Made by a program: the position numbers and the translations under genes. A stretch of 64,000 bases of DNA from Phycisphaerae bacterium. Its GTDB lineage: Bacteria; Planctomycetota; Phycisphaerae; Phycisphaerales; SM1A02. Shown here in pieces: positions 26,054 to 34,814 of this stretch. Below the pieces are notes generated by a model that saw only the letters and a program-made list of their open reading frames with translations, had not been told where the DNA came from and searched no databases. The first letter of the stretch is position 1. Every line of letters starts with the position of its first letter. Location of the stretch: positions 28,436-92,435 of the forward strand of contig JAEUIU010000085.1 in the NCBI GenBank assembly GCA_016795065.1, in the 5' to 3' direction.

Positions 26054-28705
26054 ATGAGCCATTCGAACACACCGTCCGGCGAGGGAACGAGAGCCGTCGC
26101 CATCATCGCGTTCATCGCTTTCGGCGTGGCCCTGCTTGTCGCCGGCATCGCCATCTTCGCAGCACTGCGCCGCGAGCCGACGCTGCCCACGACGCCCGAG
26201 GGGATGCGCGACGCGGCCATCGCGGCGACGAAGGCGCCGACACCGCCCTCCGCGGACGGGATCACCATGGCCGAGGGATTCGTCGCCGAGCGCGTCGTCT
26301 CCGTTCCGAAGGAGATCGGATCGATCGCCTCGCTCTGCGCGATGCCGGACGGCTCGCTCATCCTCGGACCCCAGGAGGGCAAGCTTGCGCGGCTCGTGCC
26401 GAGCACCGGCGACATCACGCAGCTCGACTTGGACATCGGCCAGGTGCAGGGCATGGCCGAAGTCGACGGAACGCTCTACGCGGTCGTCAACGGCAACGCC
26501 GCGAAGGGGCAAGGGCTCTACCGAATTCGTGACGGCAACGCCGACGGCACGCTCGATACGGTCGAGCTGCTTCGCGCGATTCCCGGCGACACCGGCGAGC
26601 ATGGCGCTCACGGCGTGGTGCTTGGCCCCGATCGCAAGCTCTATCTGACCATCGGCAATCACGCGAGGATTCCCGAGCCCGAAACGTCGCGTGTGCCTCG
26701 CGTCTGGCAGGAGGACTTCCTCCTTCCGCGCATGTGGGACGCGAATGGACACGCCGTCGGCATCATGGCTCCCGGCGGTTTCATCGTGCGAACCGATCTG
26801 GACGGCAAGGCGTGGGATCTCTTCTCGATCGGCTACCGCAACGCCTACGACCTCGACTTCAATGCCGATGGCGAGCTCTTCACCTACGACTCGGACATGG
26901 AGTGGGACATCGGGGCGCCGTGGTATCGGCCGACGGCGGTCTGTCATGTGACGAGTGGCGTCGACTTCGGTTGGCGTTCGGGCTCGGCTTGCCCACCGGC
27001 CTGGTACGTCGACGTCGCCCCGCCGGTGCTGGCCGTCGGTCCCGGCTCACCGACCGGCGTCGTCTTCGGCACGAAGAGCAACTTCCCCAAGCCTTGGCGC
27101 GACGCGCTCTTCTGCCTCGACTGGACCTACGCGACCATTCATGCCGTGTTCCTCGAACAAGAAGGCGCCAGCTACTCCGCCCGCCGCGAGCAGTTCTTCG
27201 CCGGCAAGGGCATGCCGCTGACCGACGCGGTCATCAGCCCGAAGGACGGGGCGATGTACGTCTCGACCGGCGGACGAAGGACCGACTCAGCGATCTACCG
27301 CATTCGCGCGGTCGAGCCAAGCACCGACGCGCCGACCGCAGCCCGCACCACGCGCGAACGCAACTTGCGCCTCGAGCTTGAGCGGGCCCATCACCCTGGC
27401 GCGAGCGACGCAGAAATCAAGATCGCCCTGCAGGGACTCGATTCTGACGATCGCCTCGTGCGCATGGCCGCCCGAATCGCACTCGAACACCAGGATCCGA
27501 AGCGTTGGGAATCGTTGCCCCTGCCGAGCCCGTCGCCCCGAGCCCTGATCGAGCGTTCCCTCGCACTCGCCCGCACCGGAAACGCCGAGGGTCGCGAACG
27601 CATCTTTGCCGATCTCCTTGGACTCGACTGGGCGAACCTCTCCCTCGACGACCGCCGCGGCGCGCTTCGCACGCTCCTCATCACGATGGCCCGGCATGGC
27701 GCGCCTGCCGATCCGCGGCCCCTTCTCGGCATGCTTGAGGGTCAGTTCCCCTCGAAGGACCAGCGTTCGGATCGGCTGCTCGTCGAACTTCTCGTCAAGC
27801 TCGATTCGATCGTCGTGGTCGCCCGTGCGCTGCAACTGATGGAGGCGACCGACGCGACGGTCGAGGCGATCGATCCGTCGCTCCTTGCCCGCAACGACAA
27901 CTACGGTTCGGTCATTCTGAAGATGGCCGCCGACAACCCGCGCCAACAGCAGATCGCGGTGGCGACGGCGCTGCGAGCGGCGACGAAGGGGTGGACCGAC
28001 GGCTACCGCGATCGCTATTTCCGCTGGTTCCCTAACGCGAAGCGTGCATCGGGCGGTCACTCCTTCAGCGGATTCCTCGATCGCATCCGCGACGACGCCC
28101 TGGCGAACGTGCCCGAGCAGTCGCGCGACAGGTGGACGAAGATCGCCCGCGGGACCGAGGAGCCGACCGCAGACCGCCCCGTGGCCGAGGGCCCGGGACG
28201 CCGCTGGACAACCGCCGAAGTCGAGCGCATCGCAGGATCGATCGTCACTGGCCGGGACTTCGCCCGAGGCGAACGCATGTTCAAGGCGGCGAGCTGCGCC
28301 GACTGCCACCGCTTCGCCGGGATCGGCCACGCCGGCGGACCCGACCTAAGCGGAGTCGGCCAGCGATTCGGAGCCCGCGAACTCGCCGAGGCCGTCATCG
28401 AACCGAGCGCCGTGATCTCGGATCAGTATCGCTTCGAGGAGTTCACGCTGGCCGACGGTTCGACCATCACCGGTCGCGTCGTGAACCAGACTCCCGCTGC
28501 CATCACGATCATCGAGAGCCTGCTGGCCCCCGAATCCACGCGCGAACTGCCAATCGCAACGGTGGCCTCGCGCCGCCCGAGCCCGGTCTCGCCGATGCTC
28601 GCCGGCCTTCTCGATTCGCTGTCCGAAGCCGAGCTGACCGACCTGCTCGCCTACCTCAAGTCGGGAGGAGACCCCCGCGACCCCATGTTCAAGCAGGGGT
28701 CGTAA
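26054..28705 (+). CDS. PVC-type membrane-anchored dehydrogenase with C-terminal cytochrome c
   Basis: An 883-residue protein anchored by an N-terminal membrane helix (about residues 14-37), followed by a sugar/sorbosone-dehydrogenase-like beta propeller (about 70-430; GAHGVVLGPDRKLYLTIGNH and NAYDLDFNADGELFTYDSDM), a helical middle part and a class I cytochrome c with CADCH at 748-752 and a possible axial Met near 848 (SPMLAG). It should work on the outer face of the cytoplasmic membrane. The gene starts six bases after the HD gene and closes the xylA operon, so sugar oxidation linked to electron transfer is a reasonable guess. Unlike the protein at 13846-17580 it lacks PA14. Confidence 0.87.
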   Translation: MSHSNTPSGEGTRAVAIIAFIAFGVALLVAGIAIFAALRREPTLPTTPEGMRDAAIAATKAPTPPSADGITMAEGFVAERVVSVPKEIGSIASLCAMPDGSLILGPQEGKLARLVPSTGDITQLDLDIGQVQGMAEVDGTLYAVVNGNAAKGQGLYRIRDGNADGTLDTVELLRAIPGDTGEHGAHGVVLGPDRKLYLTIGNHARIPEPETSRVPRVWQEDFLLPRMWDANGHAVGIMAPGGFIVRTDLDGKAWDLFSIGYRNAYDLDFNADGELFTYDSDMEWDIGAPWYRPTAVCHVTSGVDFGWRSGSACPPAWYVDVAPPVLAVGPGSPTGVVFGTKSNFPKPWRDALFCLDWTYATIHAVFLEQEGASYSARREQFFAGKGMPLTDAVISPKDGAMYVSTGGRRTDSAIYRIRAVEPSTDAPTAARTTRERNLRLELERAHHPGASDAEIKIALQGLDSDDRLVRMAARIALEHQDPKRWESLPLPSPSPRALIERSLALARTGNAEGRERIFADLLGLDWANLSLDDRRGALRTLLITMARHGAPADPRPLLGMLEGQFPSKDQRSDRLLVELLVKLDSIVVVARALQLMEATDATVEAIDPSLLARNDNYGSVILKMAADNPRQQQIAVATALRAATKGWTDGYRDRYFRWFPNAKRASGGHSFSGFLDRIRDDALANVPEQSRDRWTKIARGTEEPTADRPVAEGPGRRWTTAEVERIAGSIVTGRDFARGERMFKAASCADCHRFAGIGHAGGPDLSGVGQRFGARELAEAVIEPSAVISDQYRFEEFTLADGSTITGRVVNQTPAAITIIESLLAPESTRELPIATVASRRPSPVSPMLAGLLDSLSEAELTDLLAYLKSGGDPRDPMFKQGS

Positions 28706-28720
28706 GCCGACTCGATTTCG

Positions 28721-28895
28721 CTCGTACCGCCCAACCGCCAGCCCGCGATTCACTCGCGGGCGCCCGGCGGACAAGAGCGAGTGTCGGCCCGGAGGCCGTT
28801 ACCACGCGCCACGCTCATACCGCCCAACCGCCAGCCCGCGATTTACTCGCGGGCGCCCGGCGGAGAAAAGCGAGTGTGCGCCCGGAGGGCGCTAC
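28721..28895. repeat. Two direct copies of an ~82-bp REP-like unit
   Basis: The units start CTCGTACCGCCCAACCGCCA at 28721 and CTCATACCGCCCAACCGCCA at 28814, 93 bases apart, and remain nearly identical for about 80 bases. Each contains the hairpin CCCGCGA-TT(C/T)AC-TCGCGGG. Part of the 319-base gap between the PVC-type gene and the B12-binding-like gene; the rest holds only the hairpin listed separately. Confidence 0.85.
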
Positions 28896-28910
28896 GGAGC
28901 GCAAAAACTA

Positions 28911-28939
28911 GGAGCGCCGTACACGACATACGGCGCTCC
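28911..28939. terminator. Perfect 11-bp hairpin between convergent genes (possible terminator)
   Basis: GGAGCGCCGTA (28911-28921), a 7-base loop and TACGGCGCTCC (28929-28939) form a perfect stem between two converging transcription units. There is no run of T on either side, so it may be a transcript-end stabiliser or a Rho-dependent stop instead of an intrinsic terminator. Confidence 0.45.
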
Positions 28940-29024
28940 GGAGGGAAGGGGGAGACTCGGTTGACGCGGCGACGATCGCCACCGCGGGTTTGGGCGCGTC
29001 AGGACGCGCGGGTCGTGAAGGGAA

Positions 29025-29720
29025 TCACGCGGCTGCGCGGGATCGGTTCTTCACGATGCGGGCCTTGGCGCTGCGAACGTCCTTGTGCGAGACAAGCTTG
29101 TCGAGAAGGTCCGACGGCGAGCTCGCGGACATGTCCGCACCAATCTCTTCGGCCAAACCGGGGGCTCGGTTGAAGATCCCTCCACCAACAACGATTTGCA
29201 TGGATGGGCAGGCTGCCACTTCGCGGATGGTGTCGATAAGAAGTCGGATATTCGGTGCATCCCGATTGCTCGACGCAAACATCAGAAGCACATCCGGCAC
29301 GCACTGGCCGACTTCGGCCAGGATCTCGTCGTTGGCGACGCCGCCGCCGGCGAACTTCACGGTGTATCCGTCCGCCTCGCAGAGGTCGGCAATGAGCTGG
29401 CCGGCAAGCTCTTCGGGCTCGTTCGGGCCGCAGAAAAGGCAGACCGAACGGTTTCGGCGGGCCTTCTGGGTGTATCTGGCCTGGGCCTGATCCACCATCA
29501 TGCGAAGAAGTCGCGTCGCGTAGTTGTGGGCCAGCATGGTGAGCTGGTCGTTGCGGTGCAGATTGTGCACCATGTCGAGAGCCGGCCAGAAGAGTTCGCG
29601 ACTGACGGTTTCGGCTGGAATGCCCGAGTCGTAGAGCTCGTTCACAAGCGTGAAGGCGGCGGTGCGGTTGCCGGAGACGAGATGGCCAAAGAGCTGCTCA
29701 AGGGTGGCTTCGAGGTTCAT
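29025..29720 (-). CDS. B12-binding-like domain protein without the cobalamin His motif
   Basis: The 231-residue protein has an N-terminal helical domain (about 1-88) of the type that precedes cobalamin-binding domains in methionine synthase and MerR-type light regulators, and a C-terminal Rossmann-like half with GGGVANDEILAEVGQCVPDV, LLMFASSN and IVVGGGIFN. At the position of the DxHxxG motif that supplies the lower axial His, it reads GPNEPEEL (98-105), with no Asp-x-His. It may bind cobalamin base-on or another ligand, or serve as a regulator. It stands alone between convergent and divergent neighbours. Confidence 0.75.
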   Translation of the reverse strand: MNLEATLEQLFGHLVSGNRTAAFTLVNELYDSGIPAETVSRELFWPALDMVHNLHRNDQLTMLAHNYATRLLRMMVDQAQARYTQKARRNRSVCLFCGPNEPEELAGQLIADLCEADGYTVKFAGGGVANDEILAEVGQCVPDVLLMFASSNRDAPNIRLLIDTIREVAACPSMQIVVGGGIFNRAPGLAEEIGADMSASSPSDLLDKLVSHKDVRSAKARIVKNRSRAAA

Positions 29721-30029
29721 GGATGCCTGAGAGGATTCGGTCGGATGGGTGCGCCTCCACGCGTCGATCCGTGACTTGCTGGCCCCGAGATCCTCTCGGG
29801 CGTTTCATTCGTGTCGTCTGCTTCGCGGTGTGCGTCGCAGGTGACGCGACTTGTTTCGACCATGCGCACGTCGATGCTCCCGTGCCACGTTTCGCGGCTG
29901 ATAATGCGCCTCGGCCGCGCATCGCAGCGTGCTTATCGGGGAGTGGAGTCGCAAACACTGCGCGAAATGGCTTCGAGCGGAGAGGAAGATGCCGCAGCGA
30001 CGCCCGTCGTTTGCAACATTCGCTTCGTC
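29721..30029. other. Intergenic region upstream of the small membrane protein gene
   Basis: The frame of the next gene is open from 29811, but the translated text up to 30030 is Arg/Ser-rich and unlike a protein, so I treat it as non-coding. No promoter, terminator or repeat stands out. Confidence 0.5.
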
Positions 30030-30419
30030 ATGCGAATCGATTTCCGCGCCCATCGGGCAGAACACGCCGGATTGCCTACCTGCCTCTTGCTCTCGTCGCT
30101 CACGGCCCTGATGGTCGCGGCGCCCGAATCGCCGTCCTTTACCGCCGCATCGCTTGATCCCTGGTGGTCAACCTGGTGGCTCGCCCTCACGGCAGCCGTG
30201 TTCACGCTCGGCTGCGTCTTTGCTCATCGCGCGCTTCTTGTCGGCTGCATCATTGGTGGTGGCGTGCCTCTTGCCCAGTCGGTCCTTTACGGCAACGGCT
30301 CGCTTGCGGCGCAGTCGGTCACCCTGATCGCATCGGTCCTCTGCGCGTCGCTCGGCTCGATCCTCGGGCGAACGTTGCGCCGCATCGTTCAGGCCCGCGC
30401 CATACCCGTGCGAGCCTGA
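30030..30419 (+). CDS. Hypothetical small membrane protein
   Basis: A 129-residue protein with about four hydrophobic segments (PTCLLLSSLTALMVAA, WWLALTAAVFTLGCVFA, LLVGCIIGGGVPLAQSVL and VTLIASVLCASLGSILG) and a basic C terminus. No family was recognised. The ATG at 30030 was chosen because hydrophobic, protein-like sequence begins shortly after it; ATG at 29967 is an alternative. It ends two bases before the convergent transporter gene. Confidence 0.5.
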   Translation: MRIDFRAHRAEHAGLPTCLLLSSLTALMVAAPESPSFTAASLDPWWSTWWLALTAAVFTLGCVFAHRALLVGCIIGGGVPLAQSVLYGNGSLAAQSVTLIASVLCASLGSILGRTLRRIVQARAIPVRA

Positions 30420-30421
30420 CC

Positions 30422-31321
30422 TCAGGTCGATGGTGATGGCTTGACGGAACGCTGGGCAACCAGCATCCCCGCCAACATCAGTCCTGCCCCTAACAGCTTG
30501 CGCACTGTCACGGGCTCTCCGAGCAGCACCGCTCCCGCCACCATGGCGAAGGCTGCCTCAAGGCTGAGGAGAATCGCCGAGTGTGCCGCCGGCGCGACGC
30601 GCTGAGCGATCGCCTGAAGCGTGAACGCGATGACGGTCGGGAAGATCGCGGCGAACGCGATCGCACCGCTTGCGGCGAGGATGTTCGCGGCCGCCGGAGC
30701 CTCGAGCGGCAGTCCGAGCGCCAGCCCCGCTGCCCCTGTGACGGCAAACTGGACTCCCGCAAAGTTCACTGCGTTCACCCGTCCCGCCCAATGACCCATC
30801 AGGAGAATGTGAACAGCCCACGCCACCGCGCAGGCGAGAATGATCGGGTCACCCGAGCGGACGACGAAGTCCCCCTCGATCGAGAGAAACCAAAGTCCCG
30901 GCAAGACCAGGGCAACACCGCACCAAACGGGCCAGCGCACCCTTTGCCCAAGGACCACAGCAAGAAGCGGAGCGATGACAACGTATGTCGCCGTGATGAA
31001 CCCGCCGTTAGCCGCCGTCGTCGAGCCCATCCCCCATTGCTGGAGGATCGCTCCCATTGCCATGACGGTTCCGGCTGACAGTCCACCGACCAGATCATCG
31101 CGCGAGGGTCGGCTGCGCAGAAGAAAAGGCGCGAGCAGGAGCGCCGCCAGTCCGAACCGAAAGCCAGTGAAGCTCAGCGGCCCCAGGTGTCTGGCCCCGA
31201 TGATCTGGGCGATGAATCCGAGTCCCCAAATGAGCGCCGCCAACAGCATGATGCCGTCGGCCCGCAACGGGGTGAGCCAAGAGTGCCGGGTTTCGGCCGT
31301 GGCCTCGTTGGGCTCGCTCAA
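30422..31321 (-). CDS. EamA/DMT-superfamily transporter
   Basis: A 299-residue protein with ten predicted membrane helices arranged as two EamA repeats: LLAALIWGLGFIAQIIGARH with GFRFGLAALLLAPFLL in the first half and IILACAVAWAVHILLMGHWA with LLSLEAAFAMVAGAVLLGE in the second. Such proteins export or import small metabolites across the inner membrane; the substrate is not predictable. The frame begins at TTG (31321) within a TTGA overlap with the fucosidase stop, the only visible start that includes the full first helix region; an ATG at codon 24 would cut into helix one. It is therefore the second gene of the fucosidase operon. Confidence 0.85.
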   Translation of the reverse strand: MSEPNEATAETRHSWLTPLRADGIMLLAALIWGLGFIAQIIGARHLGPLSFTGFRFGLAALLLAPFLLRSRPSRDDLVGGLSAGTVMAMGAILQQWGMGSTTAANGGFITATYVVIAPLLAVVLGQRVRWPVWCGVALVLPGLWFLSIEGDFVVRSGDPIILACAVAWAVHILLMGHWAGRVNAVNFAGVQFAVTGAAGLALGLPLEAPAAANILAASGAIAFAAIFPTVIAFTLQAIAQRVAPAAHSAILLSLEAAFAMVAGAVLLGEPVTVRKLLGAGLMLAGMLVAQRSVKPSPST

Positions 31322-33441
31322 CGCTTCGACTCGGACAACTGTAAGAGGTCACCCGGGAGAACCGGGGCCCATTGCCCGTTGGAGCCGGACCATTGCAGCT
31401 TCAGTCCCTCTTGCCCGGTTCGCTCGAACATGAAGACCTCAATAAGGTGCAGTCCTCGCGTGAGGGGCGCATAGCCCTCCAACTCGCGATAGGAGTGAAG
31501 GCCGTCATTGTCGACGACGATCTTGCGGTCGATCAGCAACGTGCTGCCATCGTCGGAACCGAGACGGAAGCTCCAGAGGCCTTCATAGGGCACCCGAAGC
31601 AACCCCCGAAACCCGATCCCGAAATTGTCCTTCGGTGACTTCGGTGTCTCGAACGCAATCTTCCTGTCGATGGGCCACTCCGCGGTATCGGGTAGCTTTG
31701 CTCGAAGCTCGGCAACGCTGTTGAACTCTCCTTCGACGATCGCTCGCCGCGGCATCGTGTTCTCGGCTTGGCGCTCGAGGAAGTTGGACCAGGGAGTCAG
31801 CCGCTCGTAGGTTCGTACAGTCGTTTCGCCGACAGGTTCGTCCCCGAGGAACGCCCGAGCATTCACCGTCGTCGTGTTCCGCAGGGCAACAGCAGTGAGC
31901 TCCTTCGAGTCCTTGGTGGGCTCGCTGCCATCCGTCGTGAAACGCACCACGATGCCTTGCGGCATCGGCTCGGCCCCAAGTTGGACGGCGTTGACGAAAA
32001 CCTCGCGGGCCGGCTTCAGCCTGACCGGGCCGATGATGTTCGGGCTGCCTTCAATCTCGAGTGCCACCACCGTCGCGATCGCATCCGGCGCGCTCGCCGG
32101 CAGGGTGACCACCACGTTGCCGCCATGCGACTCGAACGCCGCGGCCTCACTTGCGCCCAGCACCTGCGCACTCTTCACCGTGTTGAGGAGCCCGGGCACC
32201 ACGAGCTTCCCGTCCTTCGGCCATTCCCAAACGTGCAGGAAGATCTTCGTTCCTCCCGCCACCCGCTTCGCCGTCGCCCGTCCCCAGGTGAGCGACGCGA
32301 ATGGCGACGCATCGGTCGCATAGATCGCCTCGCCGTTGGTCTTCATCCACGCCCCGATCGCTGCGAGCCGTTCGACGGACTGCGGCGGAATCTCGCCCTC
32401 CGCGGTCGGCCCGACGTTGAGCAGGAAGTTCCCGCCCTTGCTGGCGATGTCCGAGACCATGCGGATGAGTGTCTCGTTCGACTTCCAATTGTGGTCGTTC
32501 TTGTGGAAGCCCCACGTGTCGTTCATCGTCATGCATGTCTCCCAGTCCATGCCGGGGGCGCCGGTGGCCGGGATCTGCTGTTCGGGCGTGCCGAAGTCAC
32601 CACGGAACTTGGGTTCCTTGCTGAAGCCGACCATGCCGTCGCGGCCAACGTCCACGCGATTGTTGATGATGATGTCCTTCTTGAGCGAGCGGACGTAGTC
32701 ATCAAGCTCGACGCCGAACTCGTGCGTCCAGGTCGACTCCCATTCGCCGTCAAACCAAAGGACGCCGATGTCGCCGTAGGTGCCGCTCAACAGCTCCTTG
32801 AGCTGCCCCTTCATGAACTCGCGATAGCGGCCGAAGTCGGCCTTGACATCCGGTCGCGGATCCCACGATCGGCGCGGGAGATAGTCCGGATGGGTCCAGT
32901 CCATGATCGAGTGGTAGAAGCAGAGGCGGATGCCCTCGGCCTGACAGGCGTCGGCGAGTTCCTTGAGGACATCGCGCTTGAAGGGCGTGCTGGCGATATC
33001 CCATTCGGTCAGGGCCGAGTCCCACAGCCCGAAGCCCTCGTGATGCTTGCTGGTGATCACGATGTATCGCATGCCGGCGTTCTTGGCGATCTCGACCCAG
33101 CGCTTCGCATCGAACTTCACGGGGTTGAACTGCTTGATCAGCGGCTGGTAGTCCGCGGTCTTGATCTGGGCCGTGTTGATGATCCACTCGCCCGCGCCGG
33201 AGACGTTCTTGCCGTTCCACTCGCCGGCCGGGATGGCGTAAAGACCCCAGTGGATGAACATGCCGAAGCGCGATTCGCGCCACCAGCGCATGCGCTCGTT
33301 GCGTTCCTCCTCGGTCTCCGGCAGAAGCGAAATCGGGGCGGGATCGACCACCGCAACAGTCGTCGCCGGTGCAGCGGGAGTCGGCAGGGTGGTCCATCCG
33401 AAGAGGGCGAGCGTCGAGACGTACGAGGCAAGCGTGAGCAT
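31318..33441 (-). CDS. Alpha-L-fucosidase (GH29), secreted, with PA14 domain
   Basis: The 707-residue precursor has a signal peptide (about 1-25) and a GH29 catalytic barrel with RFGMFIHWGLYAIPAGEW, ITSKHHEGFGLWDSALTEWD and TYGDIGVLWFDGEWE, in which Asp231 is the expected nucleophile, then KGGNFLLNVGPTAEGEIP. A chitobiase-type C-terminal Ig-like domain (RFTTDGSEPTKDS) and a PA14 domain (SFRLGSDDGSTLLIDRKIVV) follow. It should release terminal L-fucose from glycans outside the cytoplasm. It is the first gene of an operon with the DMT transporter and is divergent from the sugar ABC transporter operon 108 bases away. Confidence 0.93.
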   Translation of the reverse strand: MLTLASYVSTLALFGWTTLPTPAAPATTVAVVDPAPISLLPETEEERNERMRWWRESRFGMFIHWGLYAIPAGEWNGKNVSGAGEWIINTAQIKTADYQPLIKQFNPVKFDAKRWVEIAKNAGMRYIVITSKHHEGFGLWDSALTEWDIASTPFKRDVLKELADACQAEGIRLCFYHSIMDWTHPDYLPRRSWDPRPDVKADFGRYREFMKGQLKELLSGTYGDIGVLWFDGEWESTWTHEFGVELDDYVRSLKKDIIINNRVDVGRDGMVGFSKEPKFRGDFGTPEQQIPATGAPGMDWETCMTMNDTWGFHKNDHNWKSNETLIRMVSDIASKGGNFLLNVGPTAEGEIPPQSVERLAAIGAWMKTNGEAIYATDASPFASLTWGRATAKRVAGGTKIFLHVWEWPKDGKLVVPGLLNTVKSAQVLGASEAAAFESHGGNVVVTLPASAPDAIATVVALEIEGSPNIIGPVRLKPAREVFVNAVQLGAEPMPQGIVVRFTTDGSEPTKDSKELTAVALRNTTTVNARAFLGDEPVGETTVRTYERLTPWSNFLERQAENTMPRRAIVEGEFNSVAELRAKLPDTAEWPIDRKIAFETPKSPKDNFGIGFRGLLRVPYEGLWSFRLGSDDGSTLLIDRKIVVDNDGLHSYRELEGYAPLTRGLHLIEVFMFERTGQEGLKLQWSGSNGQWAPVLPGDLLQLSESKR

Positions 33442-33548
33442 GCGCGCAGGCTATCAAACCGCGGGTTCCAAAACGGTGCCGGACGGCCGGATCGGGGATG
33501 CTTCCCCAGCCTCCTTCCGCTACCTTCTGCGGGACATTGAGGACTCCC

Positions 33549-34562
33549 ATGCTCCGATCCGCTCACGCCATCGTCGTCGCGCTCGGCGCGATCCTGACCC
33601 TCGCCGCCTGCGACAACGCAAAGCCCGCACCGACCGGAACGGGATCCGCACCGACGCCGGCCACCCAACAGACTCGCATCGCCGTCATCCCCAAGGGCAC
33701 CTCGCACGAGTTCTGGAAATCGGTGCAGGCCGGCGCACTCAAGGCCGGCGAGGAACTCGGCGTCGAAGTGATCTGGAAGGGTCCTGCCCGCGAGGATGAC
33801 CGCGACGACCAGATCAAGGTGGTCGAGGACTTTGTCACTCAGAAGGTGAACGGCATCGTCATCGCCCCGCTCGACGACACCGCGCTGGTGCGTCCGCTGG
33901 AGGAAGCGAAGGACGCGGGCATCCGGGTGACCATCATCGACAGCGGACTCAACTGGGACGGCTACGAGAGTTTCGCCGCGACCGACAACTCCCACGGAGG
34001 CGAACTCGCGGGCGAAGAGTTAGGTCGGCTGCTCGGCGGCAAGGGCAAGGTCGTCATGATGCGCTACGTCGAAGGCTCGGCGAGCACGCGACAGCGCGAA
34101 GAGGGTTTCCTCGGCGTCCTGAAGACGAGGTTTCCCGGCATCGAGGTCCTCTCGAGCGACCAATACGGCGGAGCGACGCTTGAGAGCTGCCTCAAGACCG
34201 CGGAGAACCTGCTTACTCGCTTTCCCGAGTTCGACGGGGCGTACGCGCCCAATGAACCGAGCGCCGCCGCGTTCATGAAGGCGATCAACGACGCGAAGCG
34301 GAAGGAGAAGGTGAAGCTGGTCGGCTTCGACGCGAGCACCGCATTGGTCGACGGACTGAAGGCTGGCGCGATTGACGCGCTGGTCGTCCAGAACCCGCTC
34401 CGCATGGGCGAGCTCGGCGTGAAGGCGATGGTCGACGCGTTAGGCGGCAAGCCCGTCGAGAAGCGCATCGACACCGGCTGCACGCTGGTGACGAAGGCGT
34501 CGATGGATTCGCCAGAGGCGAAAGAAGTGCTCGCGCCGGACCTGTCGCGGTGGATCAAGTGA
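33549..34562 (+). CDS. Sugar ABC transporter substrate-binding lipoprotein
   Basis: A 337-residue periplasmic-binding protein of the ribose/galactose (PBP type 1) family. It has a lipoprotein signal with lipobox LAAC (cleavage before Cys21) and the family pattern RIAVIPKGTSHEFWKSVQAG, NGIVIAPLDDTALV, FAATDNSHGGELAG and YAPNEPSAAAFMKA. It captures a monosaccharide and hands it to the permease encoded downstream. The ATG at 33549 is the only one giving a proper signal peptide. The gene's 3' end is duplicated at 34815-34901, and 535 bases of repeats separate it from the ATPase gene. Confidence 0.92.
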   Translation: MLRSAHAIVVALGAILTLAACDNAKPAPTGTGSAPTPATQQTRIAVIPKGTSHEFWKSVQAGALKAGEELGVEVIWKGPAREDDRDDQIKVVEDFVTQKVNGIVIAPLDDTALVRPLEEAKDAGIRVTIIDSGLNWDGYESFAATDNSHGGELAGEELGRLLGGKGKVVMMRYVEGSASTRQREEGFLGVLKTRFPGIEVLSSDQYGGATLESCLKTAENLLTRFPEFDGAYAPNEPSAAAFMKAINDAKRKEKVKLVGFDASTALVDGLKAGAIDALVVQNPLRMGELGVKAMVDALGGKPVEKRIDTGCTLVTKASMDSPEAKEVLAPDLSRWIK

Positions 34563-34578
34563 GTTTCTCGGGTGGTTC

Positions 34579-34609
34579 TTCACCGCGGAGGTGGGGAGGG
34601 CGCGGAGGC
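34579..34609 (+). repeat. Copy of the CACCGC(A/G)GAGG dispersed repeat
   Basis: TTCACCGCGGAGGTGGGGAG and the following bases resemble the copy at 441-470. It begins 17 bases after the stop codon of the binding-protein gene and is part of the segment that is duplicated at 34919-34947. Confidence 0.7.
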
Positions 34610-34657
34610 CTGATGGGGGTGTGGGAGGGTTCTTGCGGGGGCTGGCTGTCGTGCGAG

Positions 34658-34813
34658 CAGGCCCCCTCCGTCGGCTGCGCCGACACCTCCCCCGCCTGCG
34701 GCGGGAGAGGGCGGTGCAACCTCGAACTCGTCCAGCCTTGGCGCGGGACAGCGCCCTGCTCTCTCCCGCGCCAGCGGGGGAGATGTCGGCGCAGCCGACA
34801 GAGGGGGCTTGCA
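34658..34813. mobile_element. MITE-like palindromic element with ~52-bp inverted arms
   Basis: Left arm 34658-34709 (begins GCAGGCCCCCTCCGTCGGCT) and right arm 34761-34813 are imperfect inverted copies, with the shared core GTCGGCTGCGCCGACA matching exactly; a 51-base spacer separates them. There is no ORF. It could be a non-autonomous transposable element or a long REP-type structure. The right arm directly abuts the pseudogene fragment that starts at 34815. Confidence 0.7.
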
Positions 34814-34814
34814 G

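Noticed and set aside
34658..34813. Inverted arms as remnants of an insertion sequence with transposase
   Set aside because: The spacer of 51 bases cannot code for a transposase and no transposase fragment is found nearby.
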